A stretch of DNA of 64,000 nt from PALSA-693 sp963780345 (GCA_963780345.1 CAWABU010000007.1:1-64000); one strand, 5' to 3'; positions 39,257-49,822 are shown, numbered from the stretch's first letter. The notes: generated from the sequence alone by a model not told the origin. A program made the numbers and translations.

Positions 39257-42052
39257 CTATGGGCGCCCTTGGCTGTCGCCCTGCTCGGGGCCAACCAGGG
39301 CGACCAGCTGCGTACGAGACTGCGTGCTGGTCTTGCGCAGCAGCGCCTCGACATGCTTCTCGACCGTGCGCGGTGAGACGTGGAGCTGGTCCGCGATCTG
39401 CCGATTCGAGAGCCCCTGGCTGACGAGGCGCAGGACATCGGCTTCGCGATCGGTTACGCCGAGCCGGGTCCAGCGGCCCACCGCGGGTTCGGACTGTAGG
39501 CGACGGCTGCGAGCCGCCAGTTGATCAATACCGAGCGCTTCGAAGGTGCTTGCCGCGGCGGTGAGCCATCGCCGGGGCTCGCCCCATCCTGCAGTTCGTG
39601 CTGGTTCGGCGGCGAGAAGCCCGGCGAGGTCGGACCAGACCGGGTAGTAGCGCAGGTCTCGCTCGGCTAGCTCGGCGAGGACGCTGGCTTGGTCGGCATG
39701 GCCGGCGCGTCCGGCAAGGATGGCGTTGGCGAAGCCCAGGAACCCGCGGTTGATGCGGTTGACCGTCAGGCCGGCACCCGCGGCGCGGTCTATGGCGTCG
39801 GCCGCCTCGGCGTCGGCGTCGCCAACCGCTGCCAGCAGCAGCGGCCAGAGGCCGCGGTAGTGGGCCGGCCCCGTCGGTGGCAGGCGGTCGAGGAGGGCGA
39901 TGCCCCGCCGCAGGACGTCCACGGCAGTGTCGACATCGTCGTCGAGCAGGGCCAATAGCCCGGTGACTCCGGCCAGGGCACTACCCGAGATCTCGAGGTC
40001 ACCGGGAGCTGCGGCCTCGGCCAGCGCCGCGAACCGTTCGCCCTCGTCGCGGTGACGGCGCAGCGCACAGGTCTCGGCGATGAACAGCAGCGCCGTGGCG
40101 CGGACCTTTTCGAGCCCGAGGCGGGTGCTGAGCTCGAGCGCGGCGTGCGCATGCCGTTCGGCGCTATCGAGGTCGAACCGGAACAAGGCAGTCGCCGCAA
40201 GCTGCACGTCGATCACCGCGCCAGTGCTCACCGCGCCAATGTCCGCGGCGAGGCGTCGGGCGTGAGCGAGCCGTTCGGTGCCGGCGTGGTCGAACATGTC
40301 GACGGTTCCGAGCTGGTGGAGGGCGCGCAACCGCCAGACCGCCAGCCCAGCAGCTTCGGCGTGAGCGAGCGCCGCCTCGAACCAGCGGGTTGCCGCGGCC
40401 AGATCGGTGCCGCGGGCTATACGCCCCAGCAACTCCAGCGCCTGGCAGCGCACCTCTGCGCTGACCGCCTTGGTGACGAGAGACGCCTCGGCCAAGGCCC
40501 GGGCCTGGTCGAGGTCGAGGTCCGCGTAAGCCACCTCGGCGTAGAGCACCGCCAGCTGCGAGCGCAACGCCGGCTCCGGGTTGACTCCCAGGGCCTCGTC
40601 CGCCAGCTCGACCTGGTGGCGTGCGAGCGCCCACCTGGTGGCGGCGACGGCGGCCTGCGCCAGCCGCACGTGGACGGTCGCGGTCGCGGTCGCATCAACC
40701 GATGGCGCGGAATGGCGGATGACGTCGCTGACCTCGATCGCTTCGGCCAGCCGACCAGCGAGCGCCAGGGCATCGAGCAAGCTGCGGTTGGCATCGACTC
40801 CCTGGTCGCTATCGCCGAGCAGGTTGACAGCTCGGCGCAGCGTGTCGATCGCCGTAGCCAAGGCCCCACGACCGATCGCCTCCCGACCGGAAAGGAGCAG
40901 CAGGCCGCCCGCCCGCGCCTCGTCGCCCGCGGCCAGGGCCAGGTCCACGGCGACGTCGCGCCACGAGCCGGACAGCTCCGGGTGGGCCCGTTCCACGGCG
41001 TCGAGGACGGCCGTCGCGATCTCGGCCTGCCTTGTCGGGGAGATGTCGGCTACGACCGCGTCGCGGGTCAGTACGTGGCGGAACACGAAGGTGCCGTCCT
41101 CGATGGCCAGCAGCCGCGCATCAACGGCGTGCTCCAACGCTTCGGAGACCGCCTCGTCGTGCAGGCTCGTGGCGGCCGAGAGCACGTGCCAGTCGAAGCG
41201 GCGGCCGAGGAGCGCGGCGGCACGCACCACACTGCGGTCCGCTTCGCCAAGCGACGCCAGCCGGGCGGCCACGCCGTCGCTGAAGAACGCTGGCAGGCCT
41301 GGAGCCGCCACAGCCTCCTCGACCAGGAACGGCACACCATCGGCGGTGGCCTGTACCCGCTCGATCACTTCCGAGGTGGCGTCGGGCGCGCAGGCCCGGA
41401 CCATGGCCTCGACCTGGCCGGCATCGAGTGGCGAGAGCGCAAGGTGGGTGCCGGCACGGCGGGCGCGCAACCGTTCGACTAGTTCGGAGGCGGGAGTCGA
41501 CGGGGCGACACGGGTCGTCGCCAGGCAGAGCACCGCGGCACCGGCTGCGTTGTCGCAGAAATACTCGACGATCGCCAACGTGTCCGCATCGGCCCAATGA
41601 AGGTCCTCCAACACGAGAAGCAAGCCCGCAGGCTGCGCCAGCTCGCCGAGCAGCTGCCGCACGGCCTCACCACGCGTCGCCGGCGAGTCAGGTGCCTCGC
41701 CGGCGGAGATTGACCCGATGGTGGGGAGGAGCGGGCGGAGCAGCGGTAACCACGGTTGCAGGGGGCCGATCTCGCCGACATGGCGGTGTCGCAGGCCTTG
41801 CAGGAGGGCCTCGGTGATAGGCCTGAACGGGTCGCTGGTGCTCTCCGGTGTGGCCCGGCCGACGAGGACCGCAGCGCCGCCTGACCGGGCCGACGCGGCG
41901 AGGTCGTTGACCAGCCGGGTCTTGCCAATGCCCGCTTCGCCGGTGAGCACTACCAGCCCCCCACCACCGTCGGCGGCCGCCTGCAGCGCGCTCGTGAGCA
42001 CGCCCCACTCGACGTCGCGACCGATGCGCACCGGGCAGGCAGCGGAGGGCAC
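39257..42052 (-). CDS. Large ATP-binding LuxR regulator (LAL/AAA_16 type)
   Basis: 931 residues. An N-terminal AAA_16 NTPase has Walker A LTGEAGIGKTRLVNDL (about 35-50) and Walker B LLLVLEDLHWADAD. A long TPR-like helical region spans about 330-850. The C-terminal LuxR HTH reads LGVTDREADVLRLVSQGLSN, then RQIADQLHVSPRTVEKHVEA. Such regulators respond to a ligand or partner bound by the helical repeats and activate nearby genes using ATP binding. It is divergent from a methyltransferase 118 bp away, a likely target. The frame is intact over 2.8 kb. Confidence 0.92.
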   Translation of the reverse strand: MPSAACPVRIGRDVEWGVLTSALQAAADGGGGLVVLTGEAGIGKTRLVNDLAASARSGGAAVLVGRATPESTSDPFRPITEALLQGLRHRHVGEIGPLQPWLPLLRPLLPTIGSISAGEAPDSPATRGEAVRQLLGELAQPAGLLLVLEDLHWADADTLAIVEYFCDNAAGAAVLCLATTRVAPSTPASELVERLRARRAGTHLALSPLDAGQVEAMVRACAPDATSEVIERVQATADGVPFLVEEAVAAPGLPAFFSDGVAARLASLGEADRSVVRAAALLGRRFDWHVLSAATSLHDEAVSEALEHAVDARLLAIEDGTFVFRHVLTRDAVVADISPTRQAEIATAVLDAVERAHPELSGSWRDVAVDLALAAGDEARAGGLLLLSGREAIGRGALATAIDTLRRAVNLLGDSDQGVDANRSLLDALALAGRLAEAIEVSDVIRHSAPSVDATATATVHVRLAQAAVAATRWALARHQVELADEALGVNPEPALRSQLAVLYAEVAYADLDLDQARALAEASLVTKAVSAEVRCQALELLGRIARGTDLAAATRWFEAALAHAEAAGLAVWRLRALHQLGTVDMFDHAGTERLAHARRLAADIGAVSTGAVIDVQLAATALFRFDLDSAERHAHAALELSTRLGLEKVRATALLFIAETCALRRHRDEGERFAALAEAAAPGDLEISGSALAGVTGLLALLDDDVDTAVDVLRRGIALLDRLPPTGPAHYRGLWPLLLAAVGDADAEAADAIDRAAGAGLTVNRINRGFLGFANAILAGRAGHADQASVLAELAERDLRYYPVWSDLAGLLAAEPARTAGWGEPRRWLTAAASTFEALGIDQLAARSRRLQSEPAVGRWTRLGVTDREADVLRLVSQGLSNRQIADQLHVSPRTVEKHVEALLRKTSTQSRTQLVALVGPEQGDSQGRP

Positions 42053-42170
42053 CCGCTCATTCTCCCACTCGGCCCGGTAGGACTACGTAGGCGAATTCGT
42101 GTTTCCACCGATGCGGCACGGCCGGCAGTCCTGGACAATGCGCGTAACACCGAAGCAAGGAGGCGCAAGA

Positions 42171-42956
42171 ATGGGAACAGCCCACCAACAAGGACAGCTG
42201 TGGGGACCGGGCGCGCGCGACTGGTCCGACTACAACGAGCCGATGTGCACGCCGTTCTACGAAGCGGTGCTCGACGCCACCGCAGTCGGACCACGGACGC
42301 GGCTGCTCGACCTCGGCTGCGGCGGCGGGTTCGCGCTGCTGCTAGCCGCCCGTCGGGGAGCGACCGTTGCCGGCATCGACGCCACCCCCGAGCTGATCGA
42401 CATCGCCCGGGAACGCGTACCCGGCGCCGAGCTCGTCGTCGGCGACCTCGAGGAGGCGCTGCCCTTCGAGCCTGAGTCCTTCGACGTGGTCACGGCGTTC
42501 AACTCCTTGCAATACGCCGCCGACCCGGTCAGCGTGCTCAAGCAAATGGCGCACACCGCCAAGACCGGCGGGCTCATCGGCGTACTCGTGTGGGGTCCAC
42601 CCGAGAGCTGCGAGAGCGGCGTGATGTTCGCCGAGATGGCACCGCTGATGCCGCCCGCTCCGCCCGCCCCGCCTGGCACCATCGCGTGGAGTGAACCGGG
42701 CCAACTCGAGCAGCTTGCCAGCTCGGCCGGACTGACCCCGGTCGCGGTCGACGACGTCGCCAACCCGCTCATCTACCCGGACCTGGCCACCGCCATCCGC
42801 ACCCAGCTCAGCTCGGGGCCCGCCCAAGCCGCCATCCACAACGCCGGCCTCGCCGCTACCCGCGGCGCCCTCACACGAGCTTTCGCCGGCAGCCGCAAAC
42901 CCGACGGCACCTACCGGCAGGACAACGTGTTCCGGTACCTCATCGCCCGAGCGTGA
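42171..42956 (+). CDS. Class I SAM-dependent methyltransferase
   Basis: 261 residues from ATG at 42171, preceded by AAGGAGGCGCAAGA. Motif I is RLLDLGCGGGFALLLAARRG, motif II VAGIDATPELIDIARERVPG, motif III ELVVGDLEEALPFEPESFDV, then VVTAFNSLQYAADPVSVLKQ and GGLIGVLVWGPPES. This is the Methyltransf_11 type acting on an unknown small molecule or lipid. It is divergent from the LAL regulator, which probably controls it. No extra domain. Confidence 0.88.
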   Translation: MGTAHQQGQLWGPGARDWSDYNEPMCTPFYEAVLDATAVGPRTRLLDLGCGGGFALLLAARRGATVAGIDATPELIDIARERVPGAELVVGDLEEALPFEPESFDVVTAFNSLQYAADPVSVLKQMAHTAKTGGLIGVLVWGPPESCESGVMFAEMAPLMPPAPPAPPGTIAWSEPGQLEQLASSAGLTPVAVDDVANPLIYPDLATAIRTQLSSGPAQAAIHNAGLAATRGALTRAFAGSRKPDGTYRQDNVFRYLIARA

Positions 42957-43276
42957 ATCCTTCACTCTGCTGCCGTGGGGCGCGCCCTCCGAACCCGGAG
43001 AGCACAAGCTCACTTCGGGACTGTCATCAACCGACGGACACTGCAGACCACCGACCTCGACCGGTCGTACCGAGCTGGCCCGAGCCGCGCGGGCGACTTG
43101 CTGATCTGGCTCTGTACTCGGTCGACGCAAAATGCCGCCCGGACGACTCGACGGCGATCCACGTAGGATTCCTACGGTCAACTCGACGACGAGAACGAGT
43201 ATCTCCGTCGCCGCAACCTCCGATCCTTGTCGAAATCCACGGCGACTGGAAAAGCCGGAATCCCCGTCGGTCAGGA
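42957..43276. other. Intergenic region, nothing recognised
   Basis: No supported gene between the methyltransferase and the hxlR-type gene. Confidence 0.4.
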
Positions 43277-43818
43277 TCACACCAACGCAGCCGTGAGAGG
43301 AGGCGACTTCGATCTGTCCCGGGTGAGTCGAGGTCGCGGACGTGCTTGATAGCGGTCGCGAAACGGCTTGCTGGCGGCGGGGCCGGCGGCGAAGACGAAG
43401 TCCGGCCCGTCGAGGCGCCGACCGGTGGCCCGGTCGACGACCACCGGTTCGGCTTCGACCCCGGAGGCGGCGTTCACGAGGACCATGCTGCGGTTGTTCG
43501 CAGTTAGGCGGGCGTTGCCCTATCCGGCGAGGACGACGATGACCGGGCGAAGGGACGAGCCGAGTTCGGTCAGGACGTACTCATGGCGCGTCGGCTTTGT
43601 CTGATACTGGCGCCGTTCGAGCAACCCTTTGGCCACGAGCCGCTTGAGTCGGCTCGTGAGCAGGCTGGAGGAGATGCCGAGGTTCTCCTGGAACTCGTCG
43701 AAGCGGGTGTAGCCGTCGAAGGCGTCGTGCAGGATCAGTAAGGTCCGCCATTCGCCAACCAGCCGAGCATGGCCGACAGGGGGCATTCCCGATCCTCGAG
43801 TCTGATTTTCTCGGCCAC
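43277..43818 (-). pseudogene. HxlR-family regulator with frameshift and amber stop
   Basis: The winged-helix core is clear: GEWRTLLILHDAFDGYTRFD, EFQENLGISSSLLTSRLKRL and YQTKPTRHEYVLTELGSSLR. At 43522-43520 a TAG sits where the family normally has Trp (VVLAG-stop-GNARLTANN), and reading continues in the same frame to 43277. Near the start, VAEKIRLEDREC from GTG at 43818 is in another frame, separated by a run of five C. HxlR proteins sense aldehydes or oxidants. It is divergent from a SnoaL-LLM operon across an inverted repeat, which it probably bound. Confidence 0.75.
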
Positions 43819-43839
43819 CTTCACACCACCTCCCGAGTT

Positions 43840-43878
43840 ACTGCTAACTTCGAAGCTACTGGCTGCAATCTTAGCAGT
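43840..43878. promoter_or_regulatory. Inverted repeat operator between hxlR and snoaL
   Basis: ACTGCTAA (43840-43847) and TTAGCAGT (43871-43878) are perfect inverted arms 23 bp apart in the divergent gap. This is the expected arrangement for an HxlR-controlled divergent promoter. Confidence 0.6.
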
Positions 43879-43925
43879 CACTGGGTCTGAGGCGGGGCGA
43901 CAGCGCCGTCGTAAAGGGAGTTGCC

Positions 43926-44288
43926 ATGACGATCTCGCCGCCGGCGATCATCTCCGAGTACCTGGCTGCTGCTGACCGCGGCGACGTCGACGCCGTGGTC
44001 GCTTGTTTTACCGAGGACGCCGTCGTTGTCGACGAGGACCAGGAGTTTCGCGGTCCGGCCCGGATCCGGCGCTGGCGGGAGACGCTGGCCACGGCGTACA
44101 CGTACACCGTCGAAGTGCGCGGCACGGCCGCCCTCGGGGAGGTCGACGGGGTGGACCGCCACGAGGTGTACAGCCATCTCGAGGGCAACTTCCCCGGTTC
44201 AACGGTCGACCTGACCAACCGGTTCGGTCTGCGCGCCGGACGCATCGCCAGCCTCGAGATCCGCCCCACCGAGGCGGCCCAAACGTGA
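43926..44288 (+). CDS. SnoaL-like (NTF2-fold) protein
   Basis: 120 residues: PPAIISEYLAAADRGDVDAV, VACFTEDAVVVDEDQEFRGP, ARIRRWRETLATAYTYTVEV, then FPGSTVDLTNRFGLRAGRIA. The start has AAAGGGAG before the ATG. Its stop overlaps the GTG of the LLM oxidoreductase (GTGA), so the two form an operon, divergent from hxlR. The pairing suggests a detoxification or small-molecule modification step, which is inference. Confidence 0.88.
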   Translation: MTISPPAIISEYLAAADRGDVDAVVACFTEDAVVVDEDQEFRGPARIRRWRETLATAYTYTVEVRGTAALGEVDGVDRHEVYSHLEGNFPGSTVDLTNRFGLRAGRIASLEIRPTEAAQT

Positions 44289-45147
44289 CCACCCCCGGCA
44301 CCGCACTCCGGCTGGGCCGCATCGGGGCCTGGTTCAACCCCGCTACGACGATGACACCCGCACCGATTTCGTCGTAGAAGCCGAGTCGCTCGGCTTTCTT
44401 ACGACCTGGCTCGGATTCGCCCGGGCAGCGATCAGCGACCTCGCCCTCGTCGAACGGGTCCGCGACGCCACTGCCACCATTACCGTCGCCACCGCCATCG
44501 TCAACATGTGGACCAACGACCCGGCCGACCTCGCCGGGGCCTACCGGCGCATCGCCTCCCGGCACGGTGACCGCTTCCTGTTGGGGATCGGCGTCGGCCA
44601 TCCCGAATCCATCACCACCTACCGGGCGCCGTACGCCGCCATGGTCGACTATCTCGACCAGCTCGACGCCGGCGGCGTCCCCGCCAATCGACGCATTCTG
44701 GCCGCCCTGGGTCCTCGAGCTCTGCGCCTCGGCGCCGATCGGACACTGGGCACCCACCCGTACCTCGTCGTACCCGACCACACCCGCGAAGCCCGCCGAC
44801 TCCTCGGACCCGGCCCGGTCATCGCCCCCGAGCACAAAGTCATCCTCGAGACCGATCCCGATATCGCCCGACAAATCGGCCGACCGTTCGTCGCCAACCC
44901 GTACCTCAAGCTACGCAACTACACCAGCAACCTGCTCCGCCACGGGTACACCGACCACGACATAGTCGACGGCGGAAGCGACCGCCTGATCGACGCCCTC
45001 GTGCTACACGGGACCACCGACACCGTCGCGGCAGGGCTCCACGCCCACCTCGATGTCGGCGCCGACCATGTCGCCATTCAAGTCCTCACCGCCAAGGAGA
45101 ACAACCCGATGCCCGCCTACCGCCAACTAGCGCACGCCCTGCTTTGA
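44285..45147 (+). pseudogene. LLM-class F420-dependent oxidoreductase, frameshifted
   Basis: GTG at 44285 opens VTTPGTALRLGRIGAWFNP. One missing base near 44335 shifts to YDDDTRTDFVVEAESLGFLT, TWLGFARAAISDLALVERVR and the rest through MWTNDPADLAGAYRRIASRH, FLLGIGVGHPESITTYRAPY and LGPRALRLGADRTLGTHPYL to the stop. Repaired length is about 287 residues, matching the TIM-barrel LLM family that transfers hydride from F420H2. It is cotranscribed with the SnoaL-like gene. The lesion may be a sequencing error. Confidence 0.8.
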
Positions 45148-45924
45148 CTGAACAATCCTGTAGCGCGTCGCCGGTGCGCACGGCCCAAAGCCATATGCCC
45201 TTTGCCTGCGGCGCCAGACGTTGATGTGCTCGCCTGGATCCAATCAAGTACATAACAGCATCCCCTAACGCTCAGCTCGTCATCGCCTCGAGGTTGCCCG
45301 TAAATCGCCGGATCCGGGCCAGATATTCTGCGCCCCCGGGGACTGGGGCCGGAGCGACCAGGCCACCCGATCCGAACGCCGAAGCCGCATCCGGCCGGGA
45401 CACCCGCTAAACTCACTGCGGGGCGCAAGATGGAACAGTATGTCCTTGACTGATGCGGTTGACGACTCGGCCGCGGCTGTCGACAGACCTGCTCAGGGCG
45501 GGTATCGAACCAACATGGGTGAGGTTGCGCCAAATGTTCCGGGAGAAGGGTCCTTGGGCCCTCAGTGGTCGTGTTGGCCGAGATGTACCTCGATGATCCT
45601 GGGATGGAGTTCGGGATCGTCATCGCCGCAGGCGGCGCCGTTCACGAGTTCGACGTCATCCAGGGGAGGGTGACCTGCAAACTTAGGCTGCCACCGCGAC
45701 CATCCGGAATTGGCGTGACCGATCGCTTGACTGGCAGCAGGGGGCCCACCGCAGCGCGGCCGAAGCAGGCTTTCGCGTTTTCGACGGCGGGAGCGCTAAC
45801 GCCGAACCCGGATGATCCTCGCCGCCCGGCAGGCTCGCTGGCCCAGCGCGAGATAGAACGTTCTGGTACGGGTCACCGTCTGTGGCGATCGCGTGGAGGT
45901 TCTCGTTTGCTATTGAAGAGGAGC
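45148..45924. other. Intergenic or degraded region
   Basis: No supported gene. A frame at 45565-45660 (MVVLAEMYLDDPGMEFGIVI) looks protein-like but has no family resemblance. Confidence 0.35.
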
Positions 45925-46135
45925 TCGACCGGGCTCGTGTGTGGCGCCAGGATGTCCGCTACGTCGTTGTCGACCCTATTCACCTGGGAGCCCGAGCACA
46001 GCTTTGATGTGCTCTTCTTCTCGTTCTGGCTCTCCCATGTGGCGCGCAGCCGCTTCTCCAGGTTTTGGGAGCTGGTCTCGTCCGCCCTCGCGCCAAGTGG
46101 TACGTCGCCAGTCTTCCCGCCGTCTTCACTGAGCA
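45925..46135 (+). pseudogene. SAM methyltransferase fragment
   Basis: RARVWRQDVRYVVVD, then in another frame LFTWEPEHSFDVLFFSFWLS and RFSRFWELVSSALAP match the middle of class I methyltransferases (motifs II-V). Both ends are missing. Confidence 0.6.
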
Positions 46136-46233
46136 CAATGGGTAGGTAACCCCACCACCGCCGACATGACGGCCCAGCACTATGGCCACGATGCCGAGGC
46201 TATTCTTGTGCAGCCTTACCCGGTCTCCTGGTA

Positions 46234-46473
46234 TTAGTCGGCGATCAGACGGGCGAGCTGATCGAGTGTAATCACCGACTGGCTGCCCCCCATGATCGCA
46301 CCGTCCATCTCGTCGGCCGCTATATTGAAACGCCACTTGTCCGAGATCCCTGCTGCCAAGCCTCCGCTGGAGCCGGTCGGTATCTGGCTGTCGCCTGTCA
46401 GACCCGAAACATTGTAGCCATTGTTCTCCAGAATCTGGAGTAGCCCACTTTTCACTTCATCGAAAGACGGCAT
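46234..46473 (-). CDS. Small hypothetical protein
   Basis: 79 residues: MPSFDEVKSGLLQILENNGY, NVSGLTGDSQIPTGSSGGLA, then AGISDKWRFNIAADEMDGAI and VITLDQLARLIAD. It looks like a real compact protein. The ribosome site is weak and the family is not recognised. Confidence 0.5.
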   Translation of the reverse strand: MPSFDEVKSGLLQILENNGYNVSGLTGDSQIPTGSSGGLAAGISDKWRFNIAADEMDGAIMGGSQSVITLDQLARLIAD

Positions 46474-46977
46474 GAACGAGAGGATACACCAGGCTCTGCC
46501 TCGTTCTGAATGGAGCTTCGGCACGGCACACATAAATGTCTGATCGGCGCACCCGGGCAATCCGCCGGCAAGGCGGAGGGCGCCCATGACGTCGCCCCCA
46601 GAACGTCCCCGAAGGTCGGACGGCGACGGCGGTAAGAGTGTCTCACCCCGCCGGCTGGGGGGGCAGGGCTCTGGCCCTTTGCGAGCCGCGGTTGCCGGGT
46701 GCTCCGCGAACTCGGCTTCGCCGGTTATCGAGCTAGGTCGGAGCGCCTGGGGAGCCTTTCGTCGAGTGCGAGCCGTGTGAGGATGGAGCTGTGGAGAATA
46801 TGCCGCTCGCAGATGCGATCGAGGTGTAATGTCAAGAGCTGACTGCGGCGATGCTGGCGGGGGAGCGCAGCGCATCGCGCTACGAGGCGAGCGGGCTGAG
46901 CCTGGACGTCCAAGTGGCGGTGTGGCGTCAGTGCTACTGTCCGAGTGGTTCGTTTCAAAACCACAAGGACGGCGGAC

Positions 46978-47190
46978 ATGACGACGATCACGATCCATTC
47001 ACAAGGTTCTCCTGGCGCGCCCTCACCCATTCTGGTGGACACCTGGGACCAAAGCTTTGTGGCGGCAGGCGCCAATCGGACCAGTGGCACTGGCGCCGAC
47101 CCTACTGTTTATGACGATCCCGCCGGCGCAATCACCGAGGCCCAGGCCGAAGGAATCGTCGGCGACGGCTGGATGGTCACCATCTCCTGA
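46978..47190 (+). CDS. Small hypothetical protein
   Basis: 70 residues: MTTITIHSQGSPGAPSPILV, DTWDQSFVAAGANRTSGTGA and GAITEAQAEGIVGDGWMVTI. Beta-rich in appearance, with no family recognised. The ATG follows GGACGGCGGAC. Confidence 0.45.
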   Translation: MTTITIHSQGSPGAPSPILVDTWDQSFVAAGANRTSGTGADPTVYDDPAGAITEAQAEGIVGDGWMVTIS

Positions 47191-47311
47191 CCTTCTGAAC
47201 CAGTTGGGGGGAGGGCTGGGCGTCGATAAGCATTGGCGGCGCGGGTTCGATCCTTGTCATCACCGGGCCCGCCTGGTGCAGGGAGGTCCTCGGTCGCACG
47301 GCCTTGCCAAC

Positions 47312-47592
47312 ATGATCGATCCGAGCGTTCTCATCGAGGGGGAGGCTTTCTCAGGGTTCTGGTCAGTGGGGTGATCGATCCGTGGCTTCCCGGTGCGAGC
47401 GAGCGGAATACGGCTGTCATCTATGATGGGTCACTCGGGCCGTGGGTTTCTGCTGACTTTTGGCGCGGCAACGGACTCGATCAGCTCGAACAGGTGGTCC
47501 TCCTGCCGTCAGTCGATGATCGACCGGTCCTTAAGGACGAGGGCCGCCAGAACGACTGCAACGCGATGACTGAGGGTCATCACCATCGATGA
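47312..47592 (+). pseudogene. Hypothetical protein, frameshifted
   Basis: MIDPSVLIEGEAFSGF continues, one base shifted, as VSGVIDPWLPGASERNTAVI, YDGSLGPWVSADFWRGNGLD and LPSVDDRPVLKDEGRQNDC. About 93 residues when repaired. Not recognised. Confidence 0.4.
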
Positions 47593-48093
47593 GCTGACTG
47601 CTGCGTAGTGTCCCGCGAAGGAACTTAGTCTCGCGGCGCCGAAGGGGGTCCAGAATGTTCCTCGGGACTGCCCTCAAACGTCAGAGGTGACCCTGCCCCA
47701 TAGCGCCGGTTGAAGGGCTCTCATCGGGTGGCTCGGCCCGATCCCCCGCTTGTTATATCAAGCACGGTCGAGCCGTGGCCGTGCGGCACTTGAAGGGGAT
47801 GTCCCACGTGGATATGCGTGCGCGGTAGGGGGCAGGTGCAGTTCGGTCCCCGGGTCGAGGCTGTCCCGTCAGAGTGATCCCACGACCGCCCGACGCCAGT
47901 CGCGCAGGACGTGCCGTTTGCGGGGATGGAGGGGACGCTTCGGGCCTGGGCTTGAATGTCCAAGGTCGTCTTCAAGACCGGGAGCTGGGCGAGCTGCCCA
48001 GCGAGCGGTTGGGTGGGGGGTGGAGACGGAATCAACCTTGGAGTCAACCCGTGGGGCGATGTCGTGTGGCCCGGCGATGTGGACACTAGGTGC
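47593..48093. other. Intergenic region, nothing recognised
   Basis: No supported gene. The promoter for the membrane protein and the two-component genes should lie at its right end. Confidence 0.4.
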
Positions 48094-48624
48094 ATGACTA
48101 TTACCGAGTATCTGATGAACATCTCTCTCGTCGGTCTGGTCGTGTTGCAGATCCGGGGCCACAAGATCACCCGAGCCCGCCTGATCTTCCCCGTTGTGAT
48201 CACGGTTTGGGTCGCGTCCCAGTTCCTCCACGGCATGCCCTCCGCCGGCAACGACACCGTCCTCGAGTTCGGCCTGGCCGCCACCGGAGCTGCCCTCGGC
48301 GCCTTGGCCGGCCTGGCCACCAGCGTCCGTCGCGAGGGGGCCGGTGCCTTCGCCCGGGCTGGGTTTGTAGCTGCGGTCATGTGGGTTGTCGGCATCGGGG
48401 CCCGCGTGGTCTTTTCGGTTTGGGTCACTCACGGGGGACAGCACAGCGTCGCCGGCTTCAGCGTCGCCCACCGGATCACCTCGGGCACGGCTTGGACGGC
48501 CGGCTTTGTGATGATGACGATGCTGGAAGTGGTCGTGCGGACTGGCGTGCTGTACGCCAAGGCGGTCCGCTCTGGGGCGGTCATCCCTCGGGGCGGTTTG
48601 CGTCAGAGTGCTCTGGCGGCCTGA
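48094..48624 (+). CDS. Integral membrane protein upstream of two-component system
   Basis: 176 residues from ATG at 48094. About five hydrophobic helices are visible: MTITEYLMNISLVGLVVLQI, ARLIFPVVITVWVASQFLHG, EFGLAATGAALGALAGLATS, AGFVAAVMWVVGIGARVVFS and WTAGFVMMTMLEVVVRTGVL. Homologues sit beside NarL-type kinases in actinobacteria. It lies 34 bp before the histidine kinase gene, so it is likely cotranscribed and may be its sensory partner or target. Function is unproven. Confidence 0.72.
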   Translation: MTITEYLMNISLVGLVVLQIRGHKITRARLIFPVVITVWVASQFLHGMPSAGNDTVLEFGLAATGAALGALAGLATSVRREGAGAFARAGFVAAVMWVVGIGARVVFSVWVTHGGQHSVAGFSVAHRITSGTAWTAGFVMMTMLEVVVRTGVLYAKAVRSGAVIPRGGLRQSALAA

Positions 48625-48658
48625 TCTGGACGGCGTTCGTGTTCGGGAGCGGAGTGGG

Positions 48659-49822
48659 ATGATGTCCGCCGTGGATGTGACCTTGCGGTCGCTGTGGGGG
48701 ACAAGGTCCACGCGGATGCTGACCGCGGCTCGCCTGGGAGGTTTGGCGGCTCTGTTGTGGGGATCGGCCAACCAGATCGCACCCCACCTGGCCGGTCGGC
48801 AGTGGGCGGTCCCCGTACTCATGGCTGCCACGGTGGTGGGCTGGGTCGCCTGGATGGCCAGCCGCCGTCTCGGTGCCTCAGATCGGATCACCTGGGCGGC
48901 GTTAGCCGTCCTGGCGGCCGCTGGAGGGCTGCTGGCTGGGTTCGCCCCGGTAGCGGTCGGGTTCGTGGCTGTGGCCGGCCTGGGGGCGGGCATCGCGTTC
49001 GAGGCCCAGCCGGCGGTGGCGGTCGCGGTCATCGGGTTCGCTTCGCTCGTCGTCGCCGTGCTCGCCCTGGGCAGCCCAGTCCTGGGGAAGTCATCGCCGA
49101 AGGGGCCTTGGCGGCGGTAGCGGGTTTCGTGGCCGGCGCCAGCCGCCGCGGCTACCAGGGCCGTGCCCTGCAAGCCGAGCTGCTACTCGCCGAGCGGGTA
49201 CGCGCCGACGCGGAACGTGATCGGGCTGCTGCTCTGAGCGAACGGAACCGGCTGGGACGGGAGATACACGACGTGCTGGCCCACTCGCTGGGCGCCTTGT
49301 CGGTCCAGCTCGACGCGGCCGACGCGCGTATTGGAGTCCGGTGACAACCAGGACAAGGCTCGCCGTCTAGTCCAGCAGGCCCGGGGGCTGGCGGTGGAAG
49401 GCTTGGAGGAGACCCGCCGGGCCGTTCATGCTCTGCGCGCCCAACCGGTTGACCTTGCCGAGCAGATCGCATCCCTGGCGGCACGTGAAGGCGCCCAGCT
49501 GTGTGTCACCGGCCAGCCTCGCACCCTGGGCCCCGAGGCCGGATTAGCCGTCTATCGTGCTGCCCAGGAAGCGTTGACAAATGCCCGCAAGCACGCCCCG
49601 GGCGCCGAGGTCACGATCCGTCTTGACTTCGCGCCCGCGGCTACGGTCCTGGTGGTGACCAACGCTGCCACTTCCGACCCCACGTTGACCGCGGAGTTGG
49701 CGGCTACTGGAGGCGGGTTTGGGTTGCGAGGAATCCGCGAACGCATCGAAGAAGTCGGTGGTTCCCTCCAAGCCGAACCGGGCAACTCCGGTTGGACGGT
49801 CGAGATCGCTGTCCCGTCGTGA
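48659..49822 (+). pseudogene. NarL-type sensor histidine kinase, two frameshifts
   Basis: The N-terminal part has several membrane helices (AARLGGLAALLWGSANQIAP, VPVLMAATVVGWVAWMASRR, ITWAALAVLAAAGGLLAGFA). A shift near 49085 leads to VIAEGALAAVAGFVAGASRR and the H-box NRLGREIHDVLAHSLGALSV. A second shift near 49328 leads to the HATPase with EALTNARKHAPGAEVTIRLD and GGGFGLRGIRERIEEVGG. Repaired length is about 388 residues. It would autophosphorylate on the H-box His and pass phosphate to the overlapping response regulator. Confidence 0.8.

Noticed and set aside
40052..41600. 476- and 339-codon plus-strand frames opposite the LuxR-type regulator
   Set aside because: They lie wholly within the conserved minus-strand ATPase/LuxR gene and look like compositional shadows.
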